DNA of 64,000 bases, taken from positions 372,001 through 436,000 of the forward strand of contig JAKUHH010000041.1 in NCBI GenBank assembly GCA_022701365.1. Reading direction: 5' to 3'. Shown here in pieces: positions 33,763 to 44,838 of the stretch (within the stretch, counting starts at the first letter, position 1; every line of letters begins with the position of its first letter). The translations under genes were made by a program, and so were the position numbers. The DNA comes from Mycocentrospora acerina. Taxonomy: Eukaryota > Ascomycota > Dothideomycetes > Pleosporales. The notes beneath the pieces were generated by a model, which was not told the DNA's origin, did not search any database, and saw only the letters and a list, made by a program, of their open reading frames with translations.

Positions 33763-34746
33763 TGGCGTCGAGGTGGGTGGGTGGAGGTGGAGGTGGAGGA
33801 GGAGGTGGTGGTGGTGGTGCGTCCGTCACCTGTCTCGCTCGCTCGCTCGCACACGGCGTGGATTCCCTGTTCAGCGGCGGGCAGCGCGACGGCGGCAATA
33901 GCGCGGCGTGCAGACGGTCAGCAACAGCGGCGGCAGTGGGCAGCAGCTGGGTGCACGCATGCGGCGGGGCAGGGGCAGCAGGGCAGCAGTGCAGGCGCGG
34001 GCAAGGCAGTCGGGGGTCGCGGCCGTCGTGTGTCGTGGGTCGTGGGTCGTGGGCCGTCGGTGGTCGGGCGTCTGTCGTGTGCTGTTCGTGAAGCCCGTGC
34101 GTGCGACGTCAGGGCAGCAGGCAAGGCAGGCGCTGCAGACGCGGCGCAGGTCACGGCAGCAGGCGGGCAGGGCCGGGCAGGGGAGGGTGTCGCGATGGGG
34201 CCGCTGGCCAGGCTGGAGGTTGGCGGGCGGCGGGTGGTGGTGGTGATGGCGGTGGTGGGCGGCGCTATCGTCTCGAGACCAGAGATTCAGCGAGCGGAGG
34301 TGCACGTTAGGCCTGGCGAGAGCTGCAGCCCTGAGTGGCTCTGCGGTGCGAGGGTGCGCGGGGGGGTTCTGGGCTCCAGGGGGCAAGTTGGGCGAGGGCG
34401 AGGGCGAGGGCAGACGGGCAGACGAGGGCAGCCAGCACTGTTGCTTGGGACGACAAAGACACTCTCCAGCACGTCCAGCACCGACACCTGTCGCTTCATC
34501 CCTGGCTGGTGAAGGGTGGTGGCGTCACGTGCCGTCTGCTGTGCTGGGCGATGCACCTTGCACGTTGCACGTTCGGCTAGGCGCCGTGCCCTGCCTGCCC
34601 GGCCTGTCCTGCCCTGCCCGGCCTGCCCTGCCCTGGCTCGCAGCGCGCTCAGCGGCGGGACACTGGAGCTTCTTCTCCGCACGCCCTGTCCCGCCCTGCA
34701 CTGCACCGCCAGACGTTTTTACATCTGCCCGCACCGCCCCTTCACA
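33763..34746. other. Very GC-rich divergent spacer between the SLMAP homologue and MGR2
   Basis: 984 bp of strongly GC-biased, low-complexity DNA that opens frames on all six strands, so none of those frames is evidence of a gene. Short units recur, for example GTCGTGG near 34035-34065 and TGCCCGGCC near 34595-34630. A perfect four-run G3 motif lies at 34390-34410. It should contain both promoters. Confidence 0.6.
34390..34410 (+). other. G-quadruplex motif
   Basis: Four GGG runs separated by three identical 3-nt loops (CGA) fit the G3N1-7 quadruplex pattern exactly. It lies in the GC-rich promoter spacer about 340 bp upstream of MGR2. Confidence 0.6.
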
Positions 34747-35369
34747 ATGCCTGTGCCCGTAGGAGCAATGCCCCGAGGCCAGCATGGCCCCTCGACTCTC
34801 GACAAGCGTATGGCGCTGCTGCCGCCCGCCCACACACCCGCGACACACGGCTAACAGCATGCAGTCAAGATGGGAGGCATGATGGGAGGATGTACGCCGC
34901 CACCACCACCACACGCCCAGTCCTCGTGCCCACGCGACACCATGCTGACACGCTGAACAGCCGTCGGCCTCATCATTGGCTTTATTTTCGGTGCGCTGCC
35001 CCCACTGCTGCTGCTGCTGCTACTACTACATCTACAACTACCATGGGTGCTGCTACTACAACTACTATTACTGACACCACCGCCCCCAGGCTTCACCAAC
35101 ATTGTGCGCTACGGCCCCGGCCCCAACGGCATGCTGCGAACACTGGGCCAGTACATGGTCGGGTCTGCCGCAACCTTTGGGTACGCACCACCCTCCCCCG
35201 CCCCCGCTTGCGCCTGCCTGTCTAACCCTGCCGCAGCTTCTTCATGGCCATTGGCACCACCATCCGCACAGACAGCTCTCCCATGGCTGCCGAGGCCTTT
35301 AGCAGGATGAGCCCACGACCCATGGTCCTGCCGCGACAGTTCCACTACCCTCGCGCCGAGAAGAAATAG
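34747..35369 (+). CDS. MGR2: TIM23-complex lateral-gatekeeper subunit Mgr2/Romo1-like
   Basis: Small inner-membrane subunit of the TIM23 presequence translocase that controls lateral release of proteins. Five short exons (34747-34807, 34865-34891, 34961-34990, 35090-35180, 35237-35369) join to 113 aa; no exon exceeds 133 nt, so the gene is invisible to open-frame scans. The spliced product reads TLDKLKMGGMMGGSVGLIIG, then FIFGGFTNIVRYGPGPNGML and LGQYMVGSAATFGFFMAIGT, with IRTDSS. That is the typical Mgr2/Romo1 pattern of two glycine-rich helices around an RYG.GPNG loop. Frames agree at all four junctions and the four GT-AG pairs are standard. The first exon follows the GC-rich spacer, so the 5' end is the least certain part. 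Confidence 0.9.
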
Positions 35370-35788
35370 ACGCGGCTATTTCTTTTTTTTTTGGCAGCGA
35401 CACCAATGGGGGGCTTGTACAATACTGAAGCAGTGTACAAATAGTAGTCGTGGATGCAGGGAACCAGCTAAACTAAATAGGCTGGCTTGTGTTTGCTGCG
35501 AGAGGAGCAGGCAATAGCATCGAGTCGCGTGATTCATCACCACGACACCATCATCCATCAATCAATCAATCAATCAATCAACCCTTGATCAATCCTGATG
35601 GATACATATACCCACACTCACATTCAACGTTGCTTTTATGATTGCTAATATTGTGACATTTATTTCGACTGACCACCTTGTTTTCTTTGCTTACATCTCT
35701 TGAATACAATCCTACTCATAGCAGAAGAAATTTACAAAGACGACATCCATACCATCTTTCACCCTTTTTTCTTCTTCTTTCCATCACC
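35370..35788. other. Convergent 3' intergenic region
   Basis: 419 bp between the 3' ends of MGR2 and NMT1. A short ATCA tetranucleotide repeat (35551-35581) lies here. No gene seen. Confidence 0.5.
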
Positions 35789-37628
35789 CTAAAGCATCAC
35801 CAGCCCAATGCCACCCATGTGCTTCCCACTCGCCCGATTCGCCGCATCAATCCCACCAGGAATCAGCGCAGCACGGTAGTTGTACAGGTAGTAGTGCAGC
35901 GAGCCGTCTCCGGCGCCAAACTTCTGGTCCTCAAGGAAGAGCGGGTTGTCGAGGAGAGTGAGGGCATTAAAGACGTCGAATCCAGCCTATCATTGATCAA
36001 TTAGCCAATCTGTCTTTACACTTGAAAAAATCTCGCTTGAGGGGGGGGGAGGAAAAGGGGAATGATGATGATGAAAAAAAAATTGGCAGAGTAGGTGGGT
36101 GCATACCTTCTTGGACAGAATCAACGCATCCTTCATCAGCACATTGAGTCGCTGCTTCAGCTTCACGTCGTCCTTTTCAAACGCCACCTCGCTTGCGTAG
36201 TAGAAGAGGTACGCCGCCTTGACGACGCTGTGCTTCTTGTGCCCAATCACTGTGCTCTCGAGGTTGTAAAAGGAGAAGAAGTCGGTAATCTTGTGCGTCG
36301 TGGGGTCTTCAATCACGTAGCTCCACACCACCTGCTCCTGTGGCTTTTCCTTGGGGCACATCCAGTGCTCAAACTCCGTCTTGTCAAATACTTGTGCCAT
36401 GTCCATGCGCTCGAGGTATCGCTTTAGGAGATCGAGTGTGACGTCGACGTCCTTGGGTTCCAGTTCGCGCAGTCCAGGGGTGGAGGTTACGTCGGGGAGC
36501 TTGTAGCGGACAACCTGGCGCTGCTTGGTGCTGCCCGTGGGAAGTGGGGAGAATCCCACGTCATAGAGCTTCTCCCAGTCGATGGCGCGGTGGAAGTACC
36601 GACATGTCGAGACAGGAGTGGGGAGGAGGTTGCCCACGGTGTATACAGCCTGGAATGTACCTTCAACGTTGCAGCGGCGTGTAATCTCCTTGATGAGAAC
36701 GGGGGCAAGACGCTTCGAGCGGAGCTTCTTGTGCACGCAGAGGAAGTTGACCTCGGAGCATTTGAGCACGTTTTGGCGGATTCGCAGCTGGATTGGAATT
36801 CCAGATATAAAGGCGACGAGCTTGCCAGACGCGGTTGCGCGCACACCGACGTGCCATTCCTTCTTCCAACCGGGTGCTTTGAGGGCCCTATACACGTCAG
36901 ACCAGGCACAGCGCAATCTTCATATCAAAAACATACCAGTTCAAGAAGGATGGCGAGTACTTGAAGCGAAATGTCGCATCCTTGTCCTCGACGTAATGGT
37001 TCGTGAGCAGCTCATACACCTCATCCAACTGCTTCTCATCCTCTAGGTCCATAGTCACCCACTCAAACCCAGGGTACATAGGGCTTGGGTTCCTATCCAC
37101 CTTCTCAAGATCAACCTCTTTGATAGGCCCATCCTCAATCTTCTTTCCACCCGCCATCTCGTCAAAGCTAGGCACAGGCTGTGTCTTCCAGAACGCGTGA
37201 CCCGCCATATCCTTTGCGTTCTTGCCCTGCGGCGCCAGTCCAGTCAGCATCTCGTTGATGTTGAGGCTCCTGATCATCTGCTCCAGATCCGTCTTGCTCT
37301 TCGCCTTGGATGTCAGCTCCTGCTTCAGCGCAGGATTGGACTCGAGCAACATGGCCATCTGGTCTTTACTGAGGTGTGCGCCTGCGGGAGAGTTGGTGTC
37401 TGTAATCTCCGGCGCCTTCCCCTTGCCAGTCAAAGCATCCTTTATCTTGCGCTTCCTGCTCCTCTTCTTCTTCTCCGTGGCCTCTGCGCCGCCAGCTGCT
37501 GCCGCCTCGTCGCCGCTCTCATCCTCAGATTGGGGCGCGTCTTGCTGCTTGCTAGACTCGGCGACTGTCTCGGCTGCTGCCTCGTCTGCCACAACGGGCT
37601 CTGATATTTTGGAGTTTTCCTGAGGCAT
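35789..37628 (-). CDS. NMT1: Glycylpeptide N-tetradecanoyltransferase (N-myristoyltransferase)
   Basis: Adds myristate from myristoyl-CoA to the N-terminal Gly of client proteins; essential in fungi. Three exons (37628-36937, 36887-36107, 35986-35789) join to 556 aa. The first ~100 residues are acidic and then lysine-rich (EKKKRSRKRKIKDAL), as in eukaryotic NMTs. The core begins at HAFWKTQPVPSFDE. Family stretches include FEWVTMDLED, LTNHYVEDKDATFRFKYS, EVNFLCVHKKLRSKRLAPVL (myristoyl-CoA binding), PLPTGSTKQRQVVRYKLP and the C-terminal GGIGLVML, whose carboxylate is the catalytic base. An upstream in-frame ATG (37724) lies in the leader; MPQENSK was chosen because it starts a normal N-terminus. 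Both introns split codons at conserved places (FLNW/ALKAPGW; SKK/AGFDVFN). Confidence 0.96.
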
Positions 37629-39267
37629 GGTCGGCGAGTGGGCTGTGAACGATGTTGTTGTCGCAGCTGTCGTTAAGAGTGAGCTGTTCAGGAACAGGGG
37701 ACTGGTAGCGCAAAGGTGGGGCATGGAGGGGCACCCCCAGCATCATGTTCCACATCTCGTCTAGCTTGCAGCTTCCTCCCGAGCATCTTCACGTCTTCGT
37801 TTCATTTCCAAAGCTGTTCTACCATATATTGACATTGACAGTCTGCTGTTCACTCAGACTGGCTGATATAACTAGGCAATGTTACCCACGCTACTGACTT
37901 ATACTGACGGTTTCAAACTGGCGTAAGAACCACATCGTCCAGAAACTATGGCATCCCAGCATGGTCTTATTGACATTGCTTAAATACGGCCCAAACATGT
38001 TGAAAGCTGGTGTCAAAGGTCCATATTCTCAGGTAGATAGGTGCTAAGCCATCTATGCTTCTACGAATATTCTATTTGAAATTTACTGGTACCAGCCACA
38101 TGACCTGAACACCAGAATAAGCTGACTTCAACAAACACTAAACTTGGACTAAACGTAGACTAACTTAGACCCACCCTTAAGAGAACGTACCAGCAAAAAA
38201 AAAGAAAAAGCAAAACTGCGCACAAAACTCTACAGCAAACCATTCAGAGCACATGTACCGTGAAAGTAGCTTACATGGACGAGAAAAATAAGATGGGATA
38301 AAAGACGTATATAAATATATATATATACTTGAACTTGCAAGCTTTGAAGCCATTGTGATCAAATACAGACACGTCACTGCTAATACGAACCTGAGATTAT
38401 TCCTCGTTTTTACCACCCACAGTCATGCACAATCTCATCTCTGACCATCCACAAACAGATTAGATGGACACAACCACCAAGCCACGCATAGCTCATTCCT
38501 CAATCTTATACTGAAATATCATCTCGTGAACAAACCCCCCCTAGGAGAAAAAAATAGCTAACAAACAACCAGAACTAGTACCTCGACCTGAGACGAACCG
38601 GGTACACGGGAGAGACGACATCTCACAGGAAACCCGGTTTGGGGGATAATAACACAAGTACCACAGATCTGTGTGCGACGTTTTCATAACAACCAATCCA
38701 TTTCTAAACGGCTGGACTTACCTACCTCTAAGAGAAAGCCCCAGAAAATTACGTGTAGGAATACAACTTCTATTCATGGCTTACGGTATTTGTTTCATTC
38801 GAAAATCACATCACTATTCTCTGCCCTCGAGTAGATGAGTTTGAATCTGGACAAAAACAAAGTAAATCTTAGTTTTTGATAAATGGCTACATCTTCAAAG
38901 AAAAACACTAATCGTTGCCTACATTTATCGCCCCCTGAACCATTGTTTATCAATGACCCTTTTAAACGCCGCATACTTGGAACCCTGGGTATATCGCTCC
39001 TTACTCGTACATCAATCCACCACTAACATAAAACATGCTTCATCAAAGCTAGCTAACAATAAGAGATTGCCGGAATGACAAAGTTGTTGAAACATTCACA
39101 CAAAAAGAGCACGAGAGAAAAGGGTAGGAAATGCAAACGACAGTACGAGCGCAAAGTGCCCCCGAGAAAGCACACCGAATAGCGGCAAATCGTCAGGCAG
39201 ACATGTCATGTTCCACCGTTGGAGCCGGCAAGACTGTACGATAATGTCCAAAAGTAACATCGTGCCA
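37629..39267. other. Intergenic region (1.6 kb)
   Basis: Lies between NMT1 (promoter side) and the 3' end of the GPCR gene. Moderately AT-rich. Short frames at 37552-37755 and 38177-38416 are not supported. A TATATATATA run is present near 38315-38330. No RNA gene was recognised. Confidence 0.5.
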
Positions 39268-40958
39268 CTAAGCCTTGGGGCTTCGGTGAAGTTTGGCCTC
39301 TGCTACAAACACTCGTTGTCCTTCTTTTAGTATCTCATGAAGCGGAATCTCAGTCTCAGAATCTTGCGTCCTTCGAGAACTCGTCGTCACGTCTCCACGA
39401 AACGAAGACTGTGAAGATCTGTACGAGGGTGTAGATCCAGTGAGTCTTGACCTGATTATCCCATATGCTCGGTTACACTCAGGCCAAGTCGTTGAGATGT
39501 AGATCATCGAGTTCCAGAATCCCTGCAAAGGAAGAACCAAGGCAGACGCAAGATTGAGACCGTAGCTGAGACGAGGCTCCCTCGTTCCCTTATTAATATA
39601 TTGATCCAATCTGTTCACCGTCGAGGGTACCCACACCACAATAAGAGCCACAAACATGAGGAATGAGACTTTAAGGTATGCATATGCCGCAGCGTTCCCC
39701 TCCACGTTTCGCAGTCGCAGATTTCGATTCCTTGGTGTAGTTGAAGATGATCCCGGCGGTGTATGCATAGATCCATTCTGAGAGTGATTGGCGGCAGAGA
39801 CAGTTGCCTTGTAACCGCCACGAGCATGTTCACGATGTTGATTCGGAATATTTTGTGCTTCCAATGATGATTCAATCTCCCAATGTATACGGGACTTGTG
39901 CGGCTCCATCGGCGCTCCAGAGGGTGTCTCTTCTACAGGAATCGCAGACGCAAAATTCCTCGTGCTAGAGAATGAGCTTGTCGAGACGTTTTCGATGTCG
40001 GATGATGCAGGCCAGGGTTGCTGGTCATGCGAATGAACATCGTACTTGATCTGAGTGGTAACGACGATGCTATTTCCCGCAGCAAAAGGGTTTGTCACAT
40101 GCTCTTCAACCGCATCGGGCTCACTGATAATGTGTGGATGTTTTGACCGCTTGGAAAATGAACGCAAGACAGCTCGTGTTTTGAAGATCCTGTAGCCAGT
40201 GATGACGTAAATGGCCAGTGTGGCAGATACATAAACCCTAGGGTGCTTTAGCAAATTGTTTTTCAGATAGAAGAAGACTCTTACCACACGGGAGCATAGA
40301 AGAAAGCTATACGCATCCACGCTACGTCTTCTGAAACCCAGCACCAAATCTATTTGGTCAGATACTCGCACATCAACAATCTAGGAAGGAGGAACAGGCT
40401 CACAGTTGCAGGACCAATGATACGTTGTACTCCATAATGGTCCAGGAATATATATGTAATAGCTGGAATGGAAGGCAGACCGTAGGCGAAGAGCAGGTAC
40501 CATTTCTCTAGGCAACGCAACTGATGCGAATCATAGCCGCGGAAGAAAACCAGCATGACATTCAAGGCCATGCAAAACACCTGATGACTGTTAGCAAACA
40601 ACTGGATGACTGGACACGGTAAACTAACCCAGAGTGAATCGGCCATCATAAACCATTGTATCAACGCACCCTGGAGCTCGCAGAGTGCAGTGAAACTGTT
40701 TGGGTCATCTGGGATAGCTGAAGTTGACATGAGTGTCGCAACGTTGGCCAAGATGTTTCCCCATGCGGCAAAGAAGACCAGGCGATTGATCGGACGACGA
40801 AAGAACGGAAAGCACAGAAAAGTACTGATGATGAACAGCGAACCCAGAACCGACATCACAGAAGTGGTGCGCGCTGAGACCTCGATGGCCTTGATTTGGC
40901 GAGCGGTAAGTATTTCCATGTCGAATATGGTACGTGAATCCCGAGGTGTTGTGGTCAA
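39268..40958 (-). CDS. cAMP-receptor-like G-protein-coupled receptor
   Basis: Seven-transmembrane receptor of the fungal cAR-like class (Aspergillus GprH type). It probably acts through a G-protein alpha subunit and cAMP, with nutrient or carbon sensing as the usual role. Four exons (40958-40629, 40580-40404, 40349-40285, 40237-39268) join to 513 aa. Splicing is needed to recover helices 4 and 5: exon 3 supplies IWCWVSEDVAWMRIAFFYAP, and exon 4 continues WVYVSATLAIYVITGYRIF. Other class features are VFCMALNVMLVFFRGYDSHQ, KWYLLFAYGLPSIPAITYI and the late helices VSFLMFVALIVVWVPSTVNR and LQGFWNSMIYISTTWPECN. The third cytoplasmic loop is long (about 170 residues), polar and Ser-rich. The ligand is unknown. 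Start could be the first Met or the inner MEILTARQ. Confidence 0.9.
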
Positions 40959-43028
40959 TCGTGCTTGCCGTGGTTGTCAGAGAAGCTGTGCACGATGTTG
41001 TAATGTCATCACTAGTATTACGAAATAATAGCCATGTGATTGTGGGTTTGGTGTCGAAGAAGCTGAATGAAGTTGTACTTTGGTACTTTGGTAGATGACA
41101 GAGGTGACAGCGGAAGATGCAGGAGGTTGGAGCGAATTCAGTGGGGCAACAATCTGTCACAAGGCTGCAGGGTGCAGAGAGAAGCCGCGGGGCGTAAACA
41201 TTTGGGAAGCCACGAGCCGTCCTGGAGAAGATCCAAGAAGACCAAGCCTAATGACATATCCCAACGGGCACCCGAAGGATTTGTATTAAGCATAAGTCTG
41301 GAATGCACACCAGGGTTCATTGTGGCTTCATCCGATGTGCTTTCATTACCATATATAGCTAGCCTAGTGGGGGAAATGGTGAATGCTGGCCAAGAAGTAC
41401 GGGGAGTACGAGAAAAGAACGCTGCCGCAACAAGGAGACGGGGCGTGAAACCTGGTCTCCCAATCGTGGGGGAGCAGCGCGCGGTTGCGTGTGTCAATGT
41501 GATCACCTCAGCAGTCTATGCCGGGGAGGCATGACAGAAGATGGCTTGTGTGAGCAAGCTACCGCCGCGGCTGCTGCGCATTAACAATCCCGTACTCAGC
41601 TCGTCGCGTGTCAGCCCGCAGAATCCAAACATGGAGCTGCCACTCACAGTTGCGAATAGCAAGCCTCCAGACTCGCGTGCCGGGCAACGTTGTTGGCCAA
41701 GCAAGCCTTTCCCCGCTTCATCGTCTCTTCCCGCCAGGTCCGTGTCATGTCCGCGTCCCTCTCCAGTCACCAACACCGCATGTCATTAAACAGAAGCCCA
41801 CTATCGTCTGCTCCATCTAGTGCACGATAGGCTGAATTGGTGGAATACGGCATACCAACAGCCACAACAGTGGGGACGCGGCAGTTCGGATCGCTAAACT
41901 GTTGAATGCATATTGCTCGCAACTAAGATCGTATTGTCCTCAGATCTCCAGCAGCGATGCGTACCATGTGTTCCCGCAACAAACAGGAATAAATGTATAT
42001 GTATCTCTCTCTCTCTCTCTCTCTCTGACTTTCAAGGCAGACTTGCTATAATGACGCCTCCAATCGAAGGCAAGAGGATAAAGAATCTCCTTACATACGC
42101 CTCGCAAGCTGCACATCCCCCGCGGCGCGGTCATATTGTCAGCCACTTAATCTGGAGATATCTCGCACCAGCACATGCGCCCTGCTAGGGTGTCCTATTG
42201 CGTCAAGCATCCCTGCGTCCATATTAAGGCAGGAAACGCTTGAGAGATCTCACAGCACATTCCTGAGCGCCCGCAAATTCATGGACATATGACTCTCTAC
42301 CAAAAAGAATGACTTGATGATCAAGAGAGATGACTAGTTCATACAATACAGAGTCCATTTATTCCGAGGATTTTGCAAAGAAAAGCTAAAGCTACTGTCG
42401 TTAAAGATATCAAGTTTGATAGGGCCAAGCCGTCAACTTCCGTTCCAAATACAGAATCGCTCCGGAATGCCCGAGCCCCTTATCCTCGACATCGCCATGA
42501 GATACATTATACTTTCAGAAAAAGGCCGCCAACAACTCAACGTACGACATTGATCCTTGCACAAGATTTCACCGGCTTGGCCCGTTGGATCATGTCTGAG
42601 AACTGCAGGCCTGCACGCCTGACCAAGCCCCTGTGTGCATCGCGCCAAACCCCAGATTTTGGCAAGGCAAGTGCGATTTACCGGGGGTAGGTTCCGAATC
42701 CTAATAGCTTTACCCGGGGAATTAATCTGCCACGAGACTTCATCAATGCGAAGGTCGATCCATCTTTGTTTTTGAATTAAGATGTCATAGTTGATGGTCT
42801 TCTATAACAACTAGGCTCGCCCGAGACGGTTTGTCCACGAATCGCACGTCAAAAGAATTCATCTATTAAACGAAGGGTGACTTTAGGCCCCAACGACTGT
42901 CGGCCCCTTACTTCCCATTCGTGCCGGACGACCGCGTTGAAATCTGTACATTCCAATTACGTATTACAAAATATGTAACTCTGATGCCGAAATTGTTCCA
43001 TCTACTCACAGTCACTTGAAGACACTCT
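40959..43028. other. Intergenic region (2.07 kb)
   Basis: Lies between the GPCR promoter and the 3' end of the catalase-like gene. Several overlapping frames on both strands at 41060-41820 and 42370-42690 show no splice logic or family features. A TC microsatellite lies at 42004-42026. No gene could be supported. Confidence 0.5.
42004..42026. repeat. TC dinucleotide microsatellite
   Basis: About 11 TC units in an otherwise non-coding region. Confidence 0.7.
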
Positions 43029-44055
43029 TCACGCCGCATCATCTTTCGCCTCCCTTCTCAACTTTCCAGAAATCAGGTAAACACTCGCGCGAACATCTAA
43101 AAGCGGGTCATCACTCGGCTCTACGCCCTCCACTCGGGGGATTGGGTCGAAAATGATGTGCTTCTGCTCTTTCAAGCTCTCCTCCTCTCCCTTTGTTTTC
43201 TCAATCTTCAATCTTCCAAGTTCAACAATCTCTCTCTCCTCTGGCCATATTTCAGTCGCGTTGTCTGTCACATCTCCCTCCCCGGCAATCTGAGCCAATA
43301 ACTTGAACTCAATGAGTCCAGATTGCAAACGTTGAGGGATTTCATCAAAGAGGTAAGACTTCGACTTCGCCTTCACCTCCTCAGCATCAAGGTGGGTTTC
43401 CCCAGCAACAGGCACAACTCGGTAACGTAGTACCGTCACCTTCCCATCTTCTCCAAGAAACTTAAACGCATTCACACCAAAATACTTCTCTGTCGCGAAA
43501 CTGGCCGGATTAGGCTTTGGGTCCTGCAAAAACCGCACCGTTTCTGGGTGTCTACCCAGAAACTCTGGCACAGCCTCTGCTGCATTAGGCCCTCCAGCTG
43601 CCCCGAGGAACTCTAGAAACTCTGCACCAGTGCGTGTAGGGAAGTACTTGGTCGAGTGGGCGATGATGTCGGTGTGTTTGTGTCGACCACCCACATCGGG
43701 TAAGTGGAAGCGGATTGCGATGCCGTGTGGGTTAGAATTTGGGTCTATATCTGGAATCTGCGGAAGACCAGTTGAGCTGGAGAAGCGAACTGTGATCGGT
43801 GTCGATGGGGCCGTAAAGTGCGGGGCCGTTGTCAAAATCGAGGCTTTGCTAGATGGCGTAAACGTCCCCGTGAGAAGATGACCTTTCGCATGCGCTATAC
43901 GAATCTTAGTCAGATGGACGAGCAGGAAAGACGGTGTGTATGTGGCACATGTGCTCACCTGGTCTGAAGCTTGGGTGAGGACCTGCTCCAGCACGAAGAG
44001 CGGTAACCAGACCGTTGCTAGTCTCAACAACCTGGGCGTCTGCTGAGAGTGGCAT
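43029..44055 (-). CDS. Small SrpA-type haem catalase or catalase-related peroxidase
   Basis: Two exons (44055-43959 and 43894-43029) join to 320 aa, about the size of minimal catalases rather than the 500-700 aa of classical ones. The first exon gives MPLSADAQVVETSNG and RAGAGPHPSFRP. Splicing with a GTGAGC donor, a GACTAAG branch and a TAG acceptor joins it to AHAKGHLLTGTF, in which His34 (HAKG) is the distal catalytic His. The strand VRFSSSTGLPQIPD plus NPHGIAIRFHL matches the catalase core. Near the C-terminus, DVRASVYLIS gives the R-x3-Y spacing expected for the proximal haem Tyr. No peroxisome tail or secretion signal is seen. SrpA-type proteins usually have weak catalase and better peroxidase activity; activity here is inferred. 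Confidence 0.88.
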
Positions 44056-44838
44056 TCTTCACTATTTTTCCTTTTTTTTTTTAAAAAAAAAATCTTCTGT
44101 CGTTGAATGCTTCAAGTAGAAAGTCAGGTACTTGTTTTCCTCACCTTGCGCCATCACCCTATCATATTTATACCTGCGTCTTCGCCACGCGAAGCCCTTC
44201 TCATCGAAAGTGTAAATCGCATAATCACTCCGCGTTATCACGTCCCTCATTGCAAATGAAGCTATCGTATATGCGATAGTCAAATTGCACTCCGTTCATT
44301 GGGCGCGTGGTCGATGACCGCAGCTTACTCACAGTTCGCGTGCTCGACGTTCTACAGATTCGGTACACGCTAGTGTATATGCAGTCAGCCGTAATGTAGT
44401 AAGCAGCTAGAAACTTTGGACGGGAAGCGTATTCTATGCGAGTGATTAGTCTTCATGACAGGATTTGGATTGTGCTTGTTGAGCTGATTGCAATTGACGG
44501 GATTGGGTGCTGCGTGCCAGAGAAATCCCGATCTGTGGAATAACCGCAAGTTTGGAGAGTGCTTTTGGACATTTTTTTTGTGGAATTCAGATATGCGGGG
44601 TTTGGATAGTATCTCTTCTTCTTCTATAATGTTGAGTATGCAATGCCATGCACAATGTACTCAACGTCTATAAAGTACCGAATACAGTACTCTGCCGAGA
44701 ATGATGGTCCTCGACCACACAATCCATAACTTTTCCTAATATTTCAATATACAGTGTGAGAATAGTCAGATGCCCCCCACAAAGGCTAAATATTAAATAA
44801 GAACTCCGCACTTCCTCTTTTCAAAAGCAAAACTCCCT
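44056..44838. other. Intergenic region between catalase-like and ATPase genes
   Basis: 783 bp: promoter of the catalase-like gene on the left, 3' flank of the ATPase gene on the right. Contains a TATA candidate at 44165-44172. No gene seen. Confidence 0.5.
44165..44172 (-). promoter_or_regulatory. TATA box candidate of the catalase-like gene
   Basis: Minus-strand TATAAATA about 110 bp upstream of the start codon at 44055, in the correct orientation. Confidence 0.45.

Noticed and set aside
33763..34750. Many long open frames on all strands
   Set aside because: They come from extreme GC bias and simple repeats; they overlap on both strands and show low-complexity Arg/Gly/Ala composition. Only the spliced MGR2 model downstream is protein-like.
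41060..41820. Overlapping frames on both strands upstream of the GPCR
   Set aside because: No splice-compatible partners, no signal or membrane pattern, no family motif; position fits a promoter region.
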